From the NCBI GenBank assembly GCA_963573305.1, contig OY754332.1, positions 142,407,977 to 142,471,976 of the forward strand: 64,000 nucleotides of DNA. Reading direction: 5' to 3'. Of the stretch, positions 34,230 through 46,410 are shown piece by piece (the first letter of the stretch is position 1; every line of letters begins with the position of its first letter). Under the pieces are notes generated by a model. It ran no database searches. It was given only the letters and a program-made list of their open reading frames with translations, and had not been told where the DNA came from. The DNA is from Pyrrhosoma nymphula. Taxonomy: Eukaryota > Arthropoda > Insecta > Odonata > Coenagrionidae. Both the position numbers and the translations under genes were made by a program.

Positions 34230-35914
34230 ATGACCGAGGACGACCTGAGAAGGCTGCTTTTTGAGACGGATTCATCGGGAGAAGATGACGAGTCATGGGA
34301 GGATAGCGCTGAAGATTTCCATACTGAAGATAATGACAGCGAAGAAGAGAGCGAGGATGAGGACCTTGGAGATTCTGAACATGACAGGACCAATATTTCT
34401 ACAACTTTAACCACCGTTGAAACCATGACACCCAACCCCTCAGGTACCGTAAGGCTTTCTGAAATGTGGAGTAATGAGCAACCTGCTATCACACGCATAC
34501 CATTCACTGGGTGTCCCGGGTTGAGGGAATTCCCCACCGGGGATCACCCACGCCATTATTTTGACCTCATAGCCAACGAGGCATTTTACGATCTCTTAGT
34601 GTTAGAGACAAACAGGCAGGCTGAGACCCTTCTATCGGCGAATGTTTCGCCACATGCCAGAATAGCCGACTGGAAACATATGCCGAAAGAATAATTTGAA
34701 ATGTTCCTTGGTTTATTGCTTCATATGGGAACAATTAGGCTGAATAGAATTCAGGATTACTGGAAAAAGGATGATTTATTGAATTTAACTTGCTTTTCAC
34801 GGTAGATGCCTCGGGATAGGTTTCTTGGAATTTCGCAAACGCTTCATTTCGAAAAAAATCCTGCATAAAATGAGCCTCGTCCAGAGGATAAACTGTTTAA
34901 AATAAGGCCATTGATTAACCATTTTAAAGATAGAATACATGCCATTTATTCCCCTGCAAAAGAATTATCATTGGATGAATCAATGGTTTTATGGAGAGGC
35001 CGTCTTGTTTTCCGTCAGTACATAAAAGGAAAACGACATAAGTACGGCATAAAAATTTATATGTTAACGGAACCATCCGGAATAGTAATGCGAATGCTAA
35101 TTTACTCTGGGTCGGCAGATAAGGAAGTAGGAGAGCAGGGGCACGTAAGAAATGTAGTGCATAAACGTCTTGAGGGCCGAGAGGGTTTTGGCCATTCTAT
35201 TTATTTAGACAATTATTACAACAGTGTGCAAATGGCTATAGAACTCCTGGAAAAGAAAATATATTGCACAGGGACATTACGGGCAAACAGAGTAGGAAAT
35301 CCCAAGGAAATTGTATCCCAAAGAATTAAACAGGGTGAAATTGTAGAGCGATGGAGTCATGACGGCATTTGCGTCTTGAAATGGAGAGACAGACAGTTTT
35401 GGTAATTACCTCTGAATTTGGCAGCCAGTTGCTCGAGGTACCAAACAGAAAAGGGATCATGAAATTGAAACCGGAACCGGTTGTTAAGTACAATTAATAT
35501 ATGAGAGGCATTGATCACGGCGATCAAATGCTAGCATAAATCGGTCAAGTGGTATAGGAAACTAGCAATCCACATCTTTCAATTGATAGTTGTAAACAGT
35601 TACTTACTGTATCAAAATATAGCGGACACAAAAAACACTGTACGAGTTCCGAATAGAGCTAATACGCTCCCTACTTGGAGCACAAACAGCCCCTACCTCA
35701 CGTCCGTCTACACCAAAGCCCCCCGAATCTCATTTTCCCGACTTCCTTCCCGTCGAGGGCGGGAATAGACGGAAACAAAATAGGTCCCGCGTTTGTCATA
35801 CAAATGGAATCAGGAAGACCATCACCACCTTCTGTCCCGATTGTCCCGATGAGCCAGGATTGTCTTCGTCCCTGCTTTAATGAATACCATGGGACGAAGC
35901 TCAATAAATACTAA
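34230..35914 (+). pseudogene. piggyBac-type transposase, inactivated
   Basis: The enzyme excises and inserts the element at TTAA. ATG at 34230 opens an acidic, Ser-rich N-terminus (residues 1-55, many D and E), then FYDLLVLETNRQAE of the DDE_Tnp_1_7 fold. The catalytic region is clear: ELSLDESMVLWRGR (first Asp, near 34965), IYLDNYYNSVQMA (second Asp, near 35205) and MRGIDHGDQML (third Asp, near 35505-35530). Downstream come LAIHIFQLIVVNSYLLYQN and a C-terminal zinc-binding tail with C-H-x-N...CPDCPDEPGL and CLRPCFNEYHG. Within the first frame there are stops at 34692 (TAA), 34803 (TAG) and 34866 (TAA). A frameshift lies near 35400, with further stops and frame changes after it. All three catalytic Asp codons survive. 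Confidence 0.9.
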
Positions 35915-36531
35915 ATGTGTATTTTTATATGAAAATGCAAAAATTATCCTGTTGCATATTTTTACTGTAATTTCTCAATACTATATTTATCAATATTTCA
36001 ATGTTGTATTTTTATTTAAACTTGAATAAAACGTTAAAAATGTAACAATTGTAATGCTTTTCTTAAAAAAAAGCATTGTAATTGCCATACAAATAAAGTT
36101 AACAGAAAGTTACTTTAATCTAAAAATTGAAGAAAAATTGTTATTTCCTCGATGAATAATATGTTCATATCCTTGTTATCGCTTCCGCGGAGTATTTCTT
36201 TGGAAAAATCCGGTCTTTCAAGCGTGAACTTACACTTATTCGGACAATAAATGGAAGTTCGTGGTAGGGAACCAGATAGACCGGAACTTTCCTATATATA
36301 TATATATTTATTAGATTTTGTGTTCGATGTGCATAAAAGACAAGATATTTCAAGAACTATAACAATTAAAAAGTGTAAATTAAATGCAGTTTTAGTTATT
36401 CTTTAATGTTAGCAAATTAAATTTAGAACTAACGCAAGGGTTTGTCGCAATTAGAATAATAATATTTGCGGGTAATTGTGTACTGCTGGTTGCATACGTC
36501 TATTTTTTCGCCGTGACGGATGACATCTTAA

Positions 36532-37225
36532 GAGATCATGAAAAGAAAGTTTAAAAAAAATATTTCCCGGGGGTTATTGGCAGTCATCGATATCAAGGTA
36601 GCCTTTAAATACCAAAATCTGTTGAAAATTTAAAAAAAAAAATTCCGTCACCAGGAACACCACAAGTTTTTTCTGCCGCACGGAATATGTTAAAGGAAAC
36701 CTGATGACTGAAAGGCACTAGCTGGAAGGCCAACCAAACATGACCATTAATTTTAACACAGCATGTAATCTCTTTGGAGCCTCCTTCGTGCTCTTAAAAG
36801 TATCATTAAGGCAAAAATGTCTTAATCCAGGGAAAATGTAGTTAAATGAATTACACGAGCCTAAATGATTTACATTTCTCCTTAGAATACCCTTCTGCAT
36901 CATGTATCAGAACCTACACCCATATTCGAGTATTTGCGCTATAATGGTCAAACAGATGGAGTCATTAGCCCCAGCTAGGCTTAGAATGGTAGTAAAACAT
37001 GGTGACAATGGTGCACCAGACACTTTTCAGAGGAAGGGCCCACAGCCTAAAAACCTATCTCCGTGAGGGGGAATTTTACGTAGTCTCCACGTTTTGCAAC
37101 CAGACCAAGATTATGCATCCCTGAGCATCAAACATTTATTTAATAGAGTTTCACACATTTCACTATAATTCAGCATTATCACTTCTCAAAAGTTATATCA
37201 CTACCATGAACTACGTCAAAAATTA
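36532..37225. other. Unassigned AT-rich DNA
   Basis: Between the piggyBac right end and the 3' end of the next retrotransposon. No motif recognised. Confidence 0.5.
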
Positions 37226-37229
37226 TTAT

Positions 37230-40200
37230 TATATATTATTTGTTACAGTTGTAACACTTCCCTCCGAGTCCCCGGCAAGCATCAGGTTTCATTGCCGTCA
37301 TAATGGCCAGAGACTCGAGAGGGGTTGGGCAGTAATCGTTGCCACGTCCGACGCACATCGGATGAGTGGCTACGCTGCTGTTGGGCCATGCGTACGATGT
37401 AAACGGAGTGGCCCCATGATGACGGCCTTCTGCATGCGTGCAACTAGTGATTCCGCCTGGGCTACGCAGGAAGGAATGCACTTGATGTGATTAAGCAGTA
37501 AGCCCTTGACTCCACCGAGCACACCTACGATGAGTACCACTAGATTTACAGAGTGTAGGGGTACATCTGTCGAAGTTCGTAAAGCAGGTCTTGATATTTT
37601 GTCCGTTTTTCCACCTCTTTCGAATCCATATTCGTTTCAGCTGGAGCCGAAAACTCGATCAAGAACATGGAGCGTGTGAGGTGGTCGAAGAGAACGATAT
37701 CAGGCTTGGTCGCCTCCAACAGTCTGGTGGTGGAGAAGGAGTAATTCCACCAAATGGTGCATTTATCGTTTTCCACGACGGAATTAATATCTCCAGGGGC
37801 AAAGGGCAGCACAGGTATTTCATATATGCCATAAAGGTGTCGAAGGAGATAGTATATCACCTGCAGGGCCGCGTTGTGCCGAGCTAGATACAACTGGCGT
37901 AACAACTACAGCTGGAGAGAAGGTGACCCAAAGTCTCCGGCTGGGCTCGGCACGCCCTGCATCTCGTGTCCGCGACCTCCACCTTCAATATAATGCGGCG
38001 GTACACGAGTGTATTTATGGCACCATCCTGACACGCGAGTACAAAAACCTCGGTCTCTGACTTCAGCCCGGCAGAGCGTATGAAGACAAACCTCAGATCC
38101 TTCGATAACCCATGCATTTCGATATTTCGATAGAAACATCCATACATGGGCTTGTCGGTATGCGCCTTGATCAAGGCCTTCTGCTCGGCTTTTTTTATTT
38201 CGAGCTTGAGGACGTCTGCCTTCAATGACGAGATGGTCGTGTCATTATCGCTCCATCGGATGACGGGTCAAAGTCGAGACCAGTTTCGGCCGCTGCCCTC
38301 TTTGCCACCTGGAAGGGAAACGCCCCTGCTCCCGCACTCTCGAGCTCTCTCACGAAATTGAGCAGGGGGTCCCTGCCCTTCAACACTCGGCATGCTGTAC
38401 CCAGGACAACTCTGTTATGGAGACACTCCAAAATCAATAGTCCTCTACCACCTACATTGCGAGGGAGATACAATCTGGCGACGGATGATTTCGGATGAAG
38501 ACTTCTATAAATGGTCATCATCTTCTTCGTTCCCCTATCGAGGTTCTGCAACTCGTTGAAGTTCCATTTCATGCATCCAAAGGTATACAGCAGTGTAAGA
38601 CCCGCGAACATGTTCGTGGAGAGAACCTTGTTCTCGCCAGGCAGCTCAGAATTCCATATGTTCCTGAGAGTCAGCCTGTATTTTGCGGTGAGCCTTTCTT
38701 TCACTACTGAAACCTGCTGCATTCGGAGCTGGGGGACGCCGAGATGTTCACAGCTATCATCCTCGAGGTGACGAATGACGCTCCCGTCAACAAGTTCCAA
38801 GTCTTACTTGATCTCCGAAAATCTTCCTCTCGCCAAGTGGATGGATGCACACTTGTCCAATCCGAATTCCATCCCTATAGCCTCACTGTATTCCAGTACG
38901 TTGTACAGGGCCGTGCGAAGGTCTTTCGTATAAGGAGCACAAAGCTTCAGGTGATCCATATAGAACAAATGGGTGATCTTATGCTTCCTGTCACCTAGAA
39001 CATCAAACATGTATCCTCTACCTCGTCGCAGCCTAAGGGACAGGGGTAGGAGGTAAATGCAAATCAGAAGGGGCTCAAGTTGTCGCCTTGGAAAACGCCA
39101 CGGTGGTAAGTTATCAACTCTGTGGAAATTGAGCGCTTGCCTGAAGAAAGAACAAAGCGCGTTTTCCAGAGTGGTAACAGGCGTTGGATTCAGGACAATA
39201 CCTCTGGGTGGAATTTCATCAACATCAGCATAGCAAGCGAATGCTCATGCGAAGTGGTGTCAAAAGCCTTCTTGTAGTCCACCTAGGCCATTGATAGGTT
39301 GCACATATGCCGCATGGCATCCTGGGATATGTACCTATCAAGAAGCAGCTTGTCCTTGCATCCCGCGATTCCCCGCTTTGAGCCCCTCTGCTCGTACACC
39401 TCCTCCCACACAGACTGGACACGGTGGAGGATAAGGCCGTTCAAGATTGAGGTGAACGACTTACATACAGCGTTGAAGCAGGCTATAGGGCGGTAGTTCC
39501 TTGGATTGGACAACTCTCCCTTCTTAGGTACCAGAACCGTGCGTCCCTCAGTCAGCCAAGGTGGATAAGATACCTATCCGAAAGGACGTGAAGATTCTGG
39601 CGAGGTGTTGGTGGGTGGAAGTAAACTTCTTCCACCAAAAGTTAGTCACGGCATCCATTCCTGGAGCCGAGAAGATCTTCTTCCCAGAGAAGGCCTTCTT
39701 CACGTTACTTTCTGCGACTGAAAGATGTCTATCCCCATCTTGTAGGTGGTGGTCACACCTCTTTAAAGAGGCCTATAGCCGAAGTGTCTCCGTGGAATGT
39801 CCTCGACGTTTCGTAGATCTCCTTCAAGAAACGTTCAACCACTTGGACGGGTGGCGGAGATTCAACGTCAGGCAGAGGTGGTCGAAAGAGACGGGTGACG
39901 GAGAAAGGTGGTATTTTCCCTCATGGCCCTACTCCTCTTGAGGAGCTTTTTTCCGGGAAGTGGTGAGTGCTTGTACTCTATCGATCGCGTGCGGCTCCAT
40001 AGTAAGCAGCAAGCTTTTATTCAGTGTATGATGGTTGTATCTGAGACTGCGCGCTGTGCGCCGAACTTTGGGAGTGAATGTTGACCCAGATAAGATGTTT
40101 TCCTTCGCATACTGGATTCTCGATGCCTGTCGTCTCGCCTGCGTGATCTTGGCCTCCAACTGTTCCAGCCTCGTTGGTGCTTTGTCCTTCCAAGAGGTGT

Positions 40201-40900
40201 TCTATCGGGAGTGAGCCATAATTTTGGCAGCAGCAGGGACAACGCAACTTACCGTCCAAAGGTCCGAAGTTTCCGTTTGGATTTCGTCGATAAGACCATT
40301 CAACTGGGGCAGGTGGTTACCCCGCAGGTAGATCTTTCGGTGGATATCTCTCTGCCTAGGTTGTCCTTCATCATAGCTAATGGTGCCTAACAACCGCGTT
40401 TGTAGCTCAAAAACGGCCTGACCAGCTTCTTCCCCATTTGGCCGAGAGACTGACACAAATGTCGTTCTCGCCTCAGGCGGTGGAGAAGCTACCTTTGTCG
40501 GGGAGAGTGGTCTTGCCGGTGGCGTGTTCCTCTGAATTTGCGGTTTGTGGGGAGTTTCCTTTTTTCGCAGGTGGTTAGCATAATTGCACTGACTCTGCTG
40601 CGATAGATGGTCGTGTTCCGGATGCATCTCACACCACAAAGAGTGCATCCTTGCCATATACCCCCTGCGACCGGGCTCGCTGGCAGCATGGCATGCGAGG
40701 AGGTCGCCCCTTATGGCTTCAGTCCACTACATACCCTTCTGATGTGTGAATTTTCATTGCCACACCCAACTGTACTATGGCCCCCATGGGCCGGTTGTGG
40801 GTGGCTTTCCTGGCTATATTTTTTGGAACCAGTTTAACCGCGTGTGGGGTGGTTAGCCCTACACGCAGACGTCCACTATTAGCCGGAAAAATTCGTTACC
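37230..40900 (-). mobile_element. Non-LTR retrotransposon with C-terminal restriction-like endonuclease
   Basis: A single-ORF architecture is readable on the minus strand from about 40860 down to 37546: N-terminal zinc finger, linker, reverse transcriptase, CCHC knuckle, then a restriction-like endonuclease. This order is typical of the early-branching non-LTR clades (R2, R4, NeSL, CRE groups), which often insert site-specifically. The 3' end is near 37230, followed by an A/T-rich tail; the 5' leader extends to about 40900 or slightly beyond. Clade assignment within the group needs a tree. Confidence 0.8.
37546..40657 (-). pseudogene. RT / restriction-like endonuclease protein, broken
   Basis: N-terminal part (40657-40202) has a C2H2-like finger (CEMHPEHDHLSQQSQCNYAN) and a conserved helical block ending VPAAAKIM. 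RT motifs follow downstream: APGMDAVTNFWWKKF near 39640, then VVQSKELP/ NYRPIACFNAVCKSFTSILN near 39480, RGSKRGIAGCKDKLLLDRY, VDYKKAFDTTSHEHS near 39270, GVFQGDNLSPLLICIYLLPL near 39090. The catalytic box is YMDHLKLCA near 38935 instead of the expected YMDDLKLYA. Then come GMEFGLDKCA, a zinc knuckle CRACRAQPETLGHLLSSC (near 37960) and YLARHNAALQV. The endonuclease reads KPDIVLFDH and EKRTKYQDLLYELR (37720-37560). At least six frame pieces and stops make it nonfunctional. Confidence 0.8.
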
Positions 40901-41034
40901 AGTTACGCCACGGGGTGGTCCGGCTTTCGTACCCTTATTTTGTACCCTTTTTCATCAATTTTCCTATCACATTATTTTTATTAACTACCGGATAGAGTAG
41001 GTTTAAACGAGGAGAGTAAATTTAACTACATTTT

Positions 41035-41350
41035 TGCAGGCACAAGTTCATATCTCCCAACACGATTTCTCTCTTCATTTCAGCATACGTCTCACCTCTC
41101 TTTATCCTGTCCATGAAGCCAATTTCTTTCCTTCCCCAACCTCGCTCACCCAACATCCTCCCCTCTATCACGACCTTCAGCGTCCCCTAGCCCATCATTC
41201 TCTCACAAGGTCCCCGTCATCAGCTTATTCCTACTGCTGAAGACTTATTTCGCTAGTGCAGTTCTCCTTTTGATTTACTTGCTACCATAACCATTTCCCT
41301 CCAACGTACTACCCCAGTAATTAAATTGCTCTACTTGCCCCAACTAATAC
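41035..41350 (-). mobile_element. RTE-type non-LTR retrotransposon, 3' fragment
   Basis: Minus-strand reading gives TLKVVIEGRMLGERGWGRKE, then IGFMDRIKRGETYAEMKRE, matching the RTE C-terminal pattern TIxEGRxxGKRGRGRPRxxxxDxIKxGxxYxEMKR. Flanking pyrimidine-rich sequence up to 41350 probably belongs to the same fragment. Frame is kept only over this block. Confidence 0.7.
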
Positions 41351-42760
41351 CCTCTTACCATTATGACCTGCCTCACTTTCTTTATCCAGAAAATCTCAAT
41401 AGGGAGTCAAACTATCGATGACAATCGAAAGGAAACTTATCATCGGCGATCATCACATTACACCGGCCGTAATTCATCAATCCCCAGCGCTTTTTTCAAT
41501 CCTCTCTTTACTATTTGGTTAAGCGAAAAATCACTTCACCTATAATTTAATGAATTTGGCCTCATTTTAAAGAAAAACCTCATATTTCAAATGAATTAAA
41601 AATATCAACCCCTTGCCGAACTACTTTCGAAGCAATTTGTCTCATAATATAAGCTGTTTAACATGGGATAGATTACGGCTGAGCGCTCCAGAGGGAGAAT
41701 ATTAAAAAAATTAGGAGTTTATAGCACGGTGATTTTGCCCAAAAACTAACGGTGGATAGATTGGATGTTTTCTCAACTATTTATAAAAAATAATCTATTA
41801 CTCACCACAGTAACTTTTACAAAATCGCAAAAAACCTGCTGTTTTGAAGAGTTTTCAGCCGTCCGGCGGGAAAAAATGAGTCAAGTTAGAGACCTATGTA
41901 GCTTGATTTATTTAATTACTGAGATTTTTGGGCATGTATATAACTATATCTTTGCGCCATAAATATTACAATATTTATTTCATACTTCAAACAGACGTCA
42001 ATCAAAAAATAAAATTTGAATATTTTCTCCAGTATGCCTAGGAAACTATCTCGCTGAAACCACCTTAACGGGTGAAATATAATTTCATTAATCTCAAACG
42101 CAAAACTGTAGCGTGCAATCCTGAACCCTTTTGAGCTCATGAAATAAACATTGTAAAAATAAATCTGATCTAATGCTTTTATACATATTGTGGGCTGAAG
42201 CCTTTCACCATCGTCACAAACTATATTTTTTTGAACGAATTTATCGAGAAAATAAATCTGATTTCCCAGTAACGCTCCATTTCGTGGTACAATCCTCTGT
42301 GCAAATAAATGAACCACCACAGCTTTATTTCGGAAACGGATGCTTAAATATGGTTTTCAAAATCGACGTAACTGACTCGGTAGAATTATAACGGTTACTT
42401 TTAATATTAACCAGGTACTATTATGCCAATATTATTATGACAATGTACCTTAAAATATTCTACGATGCCAAAAATTTAATTTACTGACGGATTGTAGATC
42501 CAGACTGTAAGGTAATCACGCTAGACCTATGAAACAACTAGATTTAAATTTTCATCATAAAAGCCGCGCTCGGCTGAAGCTCACCCGAAATAGTTTGCAT
42601 TCTGGCCACTAATGTCGCCACATCCAGGACGCCTTCCCCCCGCTTCGCGCGGGAGTACTCTGCTTCCTACATGCATTTACTTTTTCGACTGAAGCTAAAA
42701 AAGATAAAGGAAACCAATAGATCCAAGGGATATACATAAATACCTATGTAATTCGTAGGC
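41351..42760. other. AT-rich intergenic DNA
   Basis: Overlapping open frames at 41916-42320 (minus) and 42173-42391 (plus) have no motif and mirror each other. Nothing else seen. Confidence 0.5.
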
Positions 42761-42900
42761 CCCGGTGGCGGCGGGTTAAACTACTTGCCTGCTAACCCAG
42801 GGTCGCGGGTTCGAGTCCCGCCTGGGTGGATTTTTCACCACCCAGCACATAGTTGTGAGTGATCGTCCATCGTTATATGTTACACTTTTCGATTTTAAAG
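42757..42900 (+). mobile_element. tRNA-derived SINE (family 2)
   Basis: GGCCCCGGTGGCGGCGGGTT is followed by TGCTAACCCAGGGTCGCGGG and GGTTCGAGTCCCGCCTGG, with a perfect B box. The predicted acceptor halves do not pair, so this is a SINE rather than a functional tRNA gene. The body begins GTGGATTTTTCACCACCCAG. A diverged relative lies at 47510-47660 (GTGGCGACGGAGTCACCTGC, ACCCTGAGCGTGGGCGTT). Confidence 0.75.
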
Positions 42901-44700
42901 GCTTGTTTTCGGGGACATTGAAAATGTAAAATATGATTAATTAACTGCTACTTGGCCCAGAGAGAATTACTGCGAAATACAAGAATTCTTCGTACCACGA
43001 TGAATAGCCACAGATTAGCCAGTACAACATCTCTTTATCAAAAATATTTATTTCTTGTGCATTTGTCGTTATTCATAACAATGCAAGGAAACCCTCGTAT
43101 CACATATTTCTTCGATTCATTGAATTAAACATGTCTCTGCCCGCACAACCATTAACCCTTAGCATTACTAGTCCGCTTGCCTTATAATGGCTTGAATTAA
43201 AATAAATTCTTGAAGTTCTTTTCTTTCAATACGGGATTGTTCTTCATTCATGCCACTATGATCACGTAGTTAACACTATTTCTTCATTTCTAAAATTTGA
43301 CGGAATGAGAAGTGCATTTCTCAGCAAGAACAAATATATATTCTCAAATCTTAATATTATTTCTTTGATCATTCAGTCCAATTAATTAAACAGCTCTCTG
43401 TTTATTTGTCTTCCTGTGATTAGTTATCGTCCAGTAAACCATCAACCATTGTTTTTTTCTTTCAGAATCCTTGTTCCATGACTATCCCTCGTTCTTTACA
43501 ATATTTTTGGCGAAGGTAACAGAATGTTGACTATCTCATTCCTATTTTCGGATTGATAGGGTTCTAAAGACATACATATTATGTCACACTGACGCATGCT
43601 TTTGAAGATTATTTTGCGTGCCATAAATTTTGAATTTTAAATTTTAAAATTCAAATCCAAGGAATTTATGAGAGTAAGAAAGAGAGCAGAAGATGAAATT
43701 ATTCTGAAATTTGGATAAACATCATAGTTTATTATGATAATCTGGTATGATACATAAGATATGCAAAAAAGAGATTGCCATGACATTAACTATAAAAACA
43801 CTCTTAATGCCAAATGGTTCTAATCCATCACACATAAATTTCCATCGATGTGAGATGGTGGTAGTTAGATGTTATGGTTTCTCGATTGCTTTGGCCGAAT
43901 GACCAGATTGGGTTTCTTGTGACTACAATATTCTACCGTAGCCGAAGTTGTTCGTGAAAGACCGCAATGGTCAAAATGAAAAACTGACCACCATCAAAGG
44001 GAGAGGATCAATTATTTGAACTTGAATGAGCTGATGTGGCTTGGCAGATAATTTCATTTCATTCCGGGAAAAACGAAATGAAAACATGGCTAACAGTATG
44101 AAGCAGTTTCATGCGTTAAATAGTGAAAATCTATGGCAAGAACATGTTAAAGTCACTCATTAGAAGCAACAAATATGTTAGTAATATATACTACGGGATA
44201 TAATAAAATCATGATTCCAATATTGGGAAATATTGAAGCAATCAAAAATTATATGTTGTTTCAAATGTGGATACAATTGAAATAGAAATATCAAGGCCAA
44301 ACCTAAAATATTATCTCTATAGGGCAATCCAAATTAAAAAAGCTAATGTACACTCAATTTTTACAGCGTCAACAAAATTTCTTCTTGATTGTACGACAAA
44401 AGTTTAAAAATGCATTTCTTCATAACCGTTCCAGCGTGGATGTGGCCTTGTGGAGGCTACAAATTGTGTAAGGCATGCTAGGCGAAGGCAGTTTGCAGTG
44501 CGTCCGATGCGCCTCTCGCAAGATTTGGTGATTACTTATACCTACGTAAATCAGAATTACGTATTAGCCCTGAAAGAATTGTAACATCATGCGTGTCACT
44601 AATAGTCAATGAGTGTAAGCGTAAATAAATCCCTATCGTCTTTCTGCACGGAATGGTGCAGGAGGATGGTCGGGGAGTATAGGCGGCATGATAAATCGGC
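42901..44700. other. AT-rich intergenic DNA
   Basis: No gene, repeat boundary or SINE box recognised. A short self-complementary AT run (AATTTTAAATTTTAAAATTC) lies at about 43632. Confidence 0.5.
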
Positions 44701-44704
44701 TGAC

Positions 44705-44780
44705 CAGGGGTGGGATCACGGTTCTTGCTCGTTCGTTGTTCGTTACCGCTATTGCAAATGCAAATCGCTCTAGAATGTTA
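44705..44780. mobile_element. Possible isolated hAT-like terminus
   Basis: CAGGGGTGGGATCACGGTTC followed by TTGCTCGTTCGTTGTTCG has the CAGxG start and repeated subterminal GTTCGTT motifs of hAT ends. No matching inverted end was found within the window, so this is only a candidate. Confidence 0.3.
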
Positions 44781-46240
44781 ATTCTCATAGTTATTGTCCT
44801 AAGCACCCGTTTCCATCAATTAGAACTAGTAATTTAAAGCTACTGACAAAATTTGAAGGAAAGCGATCTCGTTTTCGCTCTCGTGAGCGCAGTTGAAAAA
44901 TAAATTTAACGCAAGCGGCCGAATTATGGAGAACCATGATCACGCTTCAGGACTGGGAGCCGAGCGACCCCGGCGCGGCAGTAGCCCGCAGAAAAATATC
45001 TCATTATCGGAGAACGGTTGCACATGCGCAAAAACAGAGACTTTTTGAACCAAGAGGACTAGAGGTTATTGCGTTACTCCTTAGAATAGTGTTTGTGAAG
45101 GAGGTTAAAATGAAATGGAGGTAATGAGTGACGGCGGAGTAGGAACAGGGGCGCACGGGAAGGATTTTGTGCCCAGTAGGCGTGGTCTACTAGTTGCAAA
45201 ACGTCGCATTGCGTGCGGATTTTAAAATAGATTTGAAATAATCAAACGCCACCACAGGCAACGCCAGCCAGAGTACCTAAAGCCTAAACTGTGCAAACTG
45301 TAACGGCGGAATTGGCTTCAAGAATTAAGCAAAATGTCGCCTTCAATTTCTTTCAACTTTTTTCAGCTTTGTTGTATTATGCTATCTTTTTCCTGAGACC
45401 CCATACATTGTTTTCCCCTATGAGAAACCACTTGACCTAATGCAAAAGAGGCTTCAATGGCCTACCCCTTGCTTCAACGCACTTACGTGGTGCGTGGTGA
45501 TTGGAACGACACTAGTACCGACCTTCAACATGAACAAAACAATGTAAATCATATCCTACCGCACTCGTCTATTCGGACATCAAATTCTCCACCTTAGACA
45601 CTCTCGTCCCTCACCCTCACGCTGCTACATTTCCCTCAAGCAAACTTCCCGAGCACACCGTGCCCAACAGTTAGAATGAGTGTAGAGGAAATTAGTCGAG
45701 TCGGAAGGCAATTGTGAAGCGGGAGCCTTTATTCCCAGTCCGCAGCGGGGAACAAGGACCGGCCGAACTGGCCCTTCCGAGAGAATTCTGCTGTGCGGCA
45801 GAGACACGGAAAGAGTTGAAAATGCTTTGCGCCGGAGTTCCCAATACACCCCCGTGCCCCCCGAAGGTGGTGGTCGTGTCCACGAGGGAAGGTTGGGAAA
45901 TGAGGGCAGAGCGGACAATAAAGGGTGCTCTCGGCCCCTTTCACGCCTCCCTAGGGTCCCACCACGTCCATTCGACACCTTTGCAGGCGTCGTCGAAGTG
46001 ATACGCCCGAGAGACATGGTGGGCAGGGACGTGGGTCGGACTGGGGGGACGGGCCCTGAATACTGTGAAGAGTGGGCGAATTGAAGAGATGGGGCCGAGA
46101 ATTCCACTCGGTGAGGTGTTGGGAGTCGACTCGCACAAAAGAGGGACAATGGAGTAAATAGCCCATTTGATGAAGCTGTTCCCGGAGAGTGCGTCGAAAC
46201 AATCAAAACGCAATTTAAACTATGGTTAACATGGAACAAG
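44781..46240. other. Unassigned DNA with a GC-rich block at 45690-46150
   Basis: The GC-rich block is open in several frames on both strands, including a 204-codon minus frame at 45625-46239 rich in Ser, Pro and Arg. Simultaneous openness of opposing frames and lack of any motif point to composition rather than coding. A CpG island or first exon cannot be excluded. Confidence 0.4.
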
Positions 46241-46244
46241 GGAA

Positions 46245-46410
46245 TCGGATTGGTGTGACCGACAGATTGATTTTCAAACCCAAGGGACGAGATTCGAATC
46301 CCGGCAGCGTCGGAGACTTTTCAGTAGAATCTTGGTTCTTACTGTGATGCTGTGAGGAGAGCACTTGAAGTGAAGTTCTCCCTCCATCTGGTAGGATTTT
46401 AAACTGTGGA
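46245..46410 (+). mobile_element. Degenerate tRNA-derived SINE
   Basis: GTGTGACCGACAGATTGATT, then CCAAGGGACGAGATTCGAAT with TTCGAATCCCGG, is a recognisable B box with a decayed A box upstream. The unique body continues with TTGGTTCTTACTGTGATGCT. Confidence 0.5.

Larger units (their letters stand above)
32691..36527 (+). mobile_element. piggyBac-superfamily transposon, full length between TTAA sites
   Basis: TTAA at 32687-32690 and 36528-36531 flanks a 3837-bp element. The termini are inverted: GATGTCATCCGTGGTATAAC on the left and, read inward, GATGTCATCCGTCACGGCGA on the right, identical for 12 bp. A mutated transposase gene occupies 34230-35914. The 1.5 kb before it is noncoding or unassigned. 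It includes a possible 5' intron (GTGAGTTTC at 34083 to a TTTTCTAG at about 34147) and a minus-strand frame at 32695-32901. It is longer than the usual piggyBac of about 2.5 kb because of this 5' region. The element is complete at its ends but encodes no intact enzyme. Confidence 0.85.

Noticed and set aside
42757..42835. tRNA gene
   Set aside because: The B box is perfect but acceptor halves do not pair and a SINE body follows; a diverged relative exists at 47.5 kb.
45625..46239. 204-codon minus-strand open frame
   Set aside because: GC-rich block open on both strands in several frames, no domain, no splice or start context; composition explains it.
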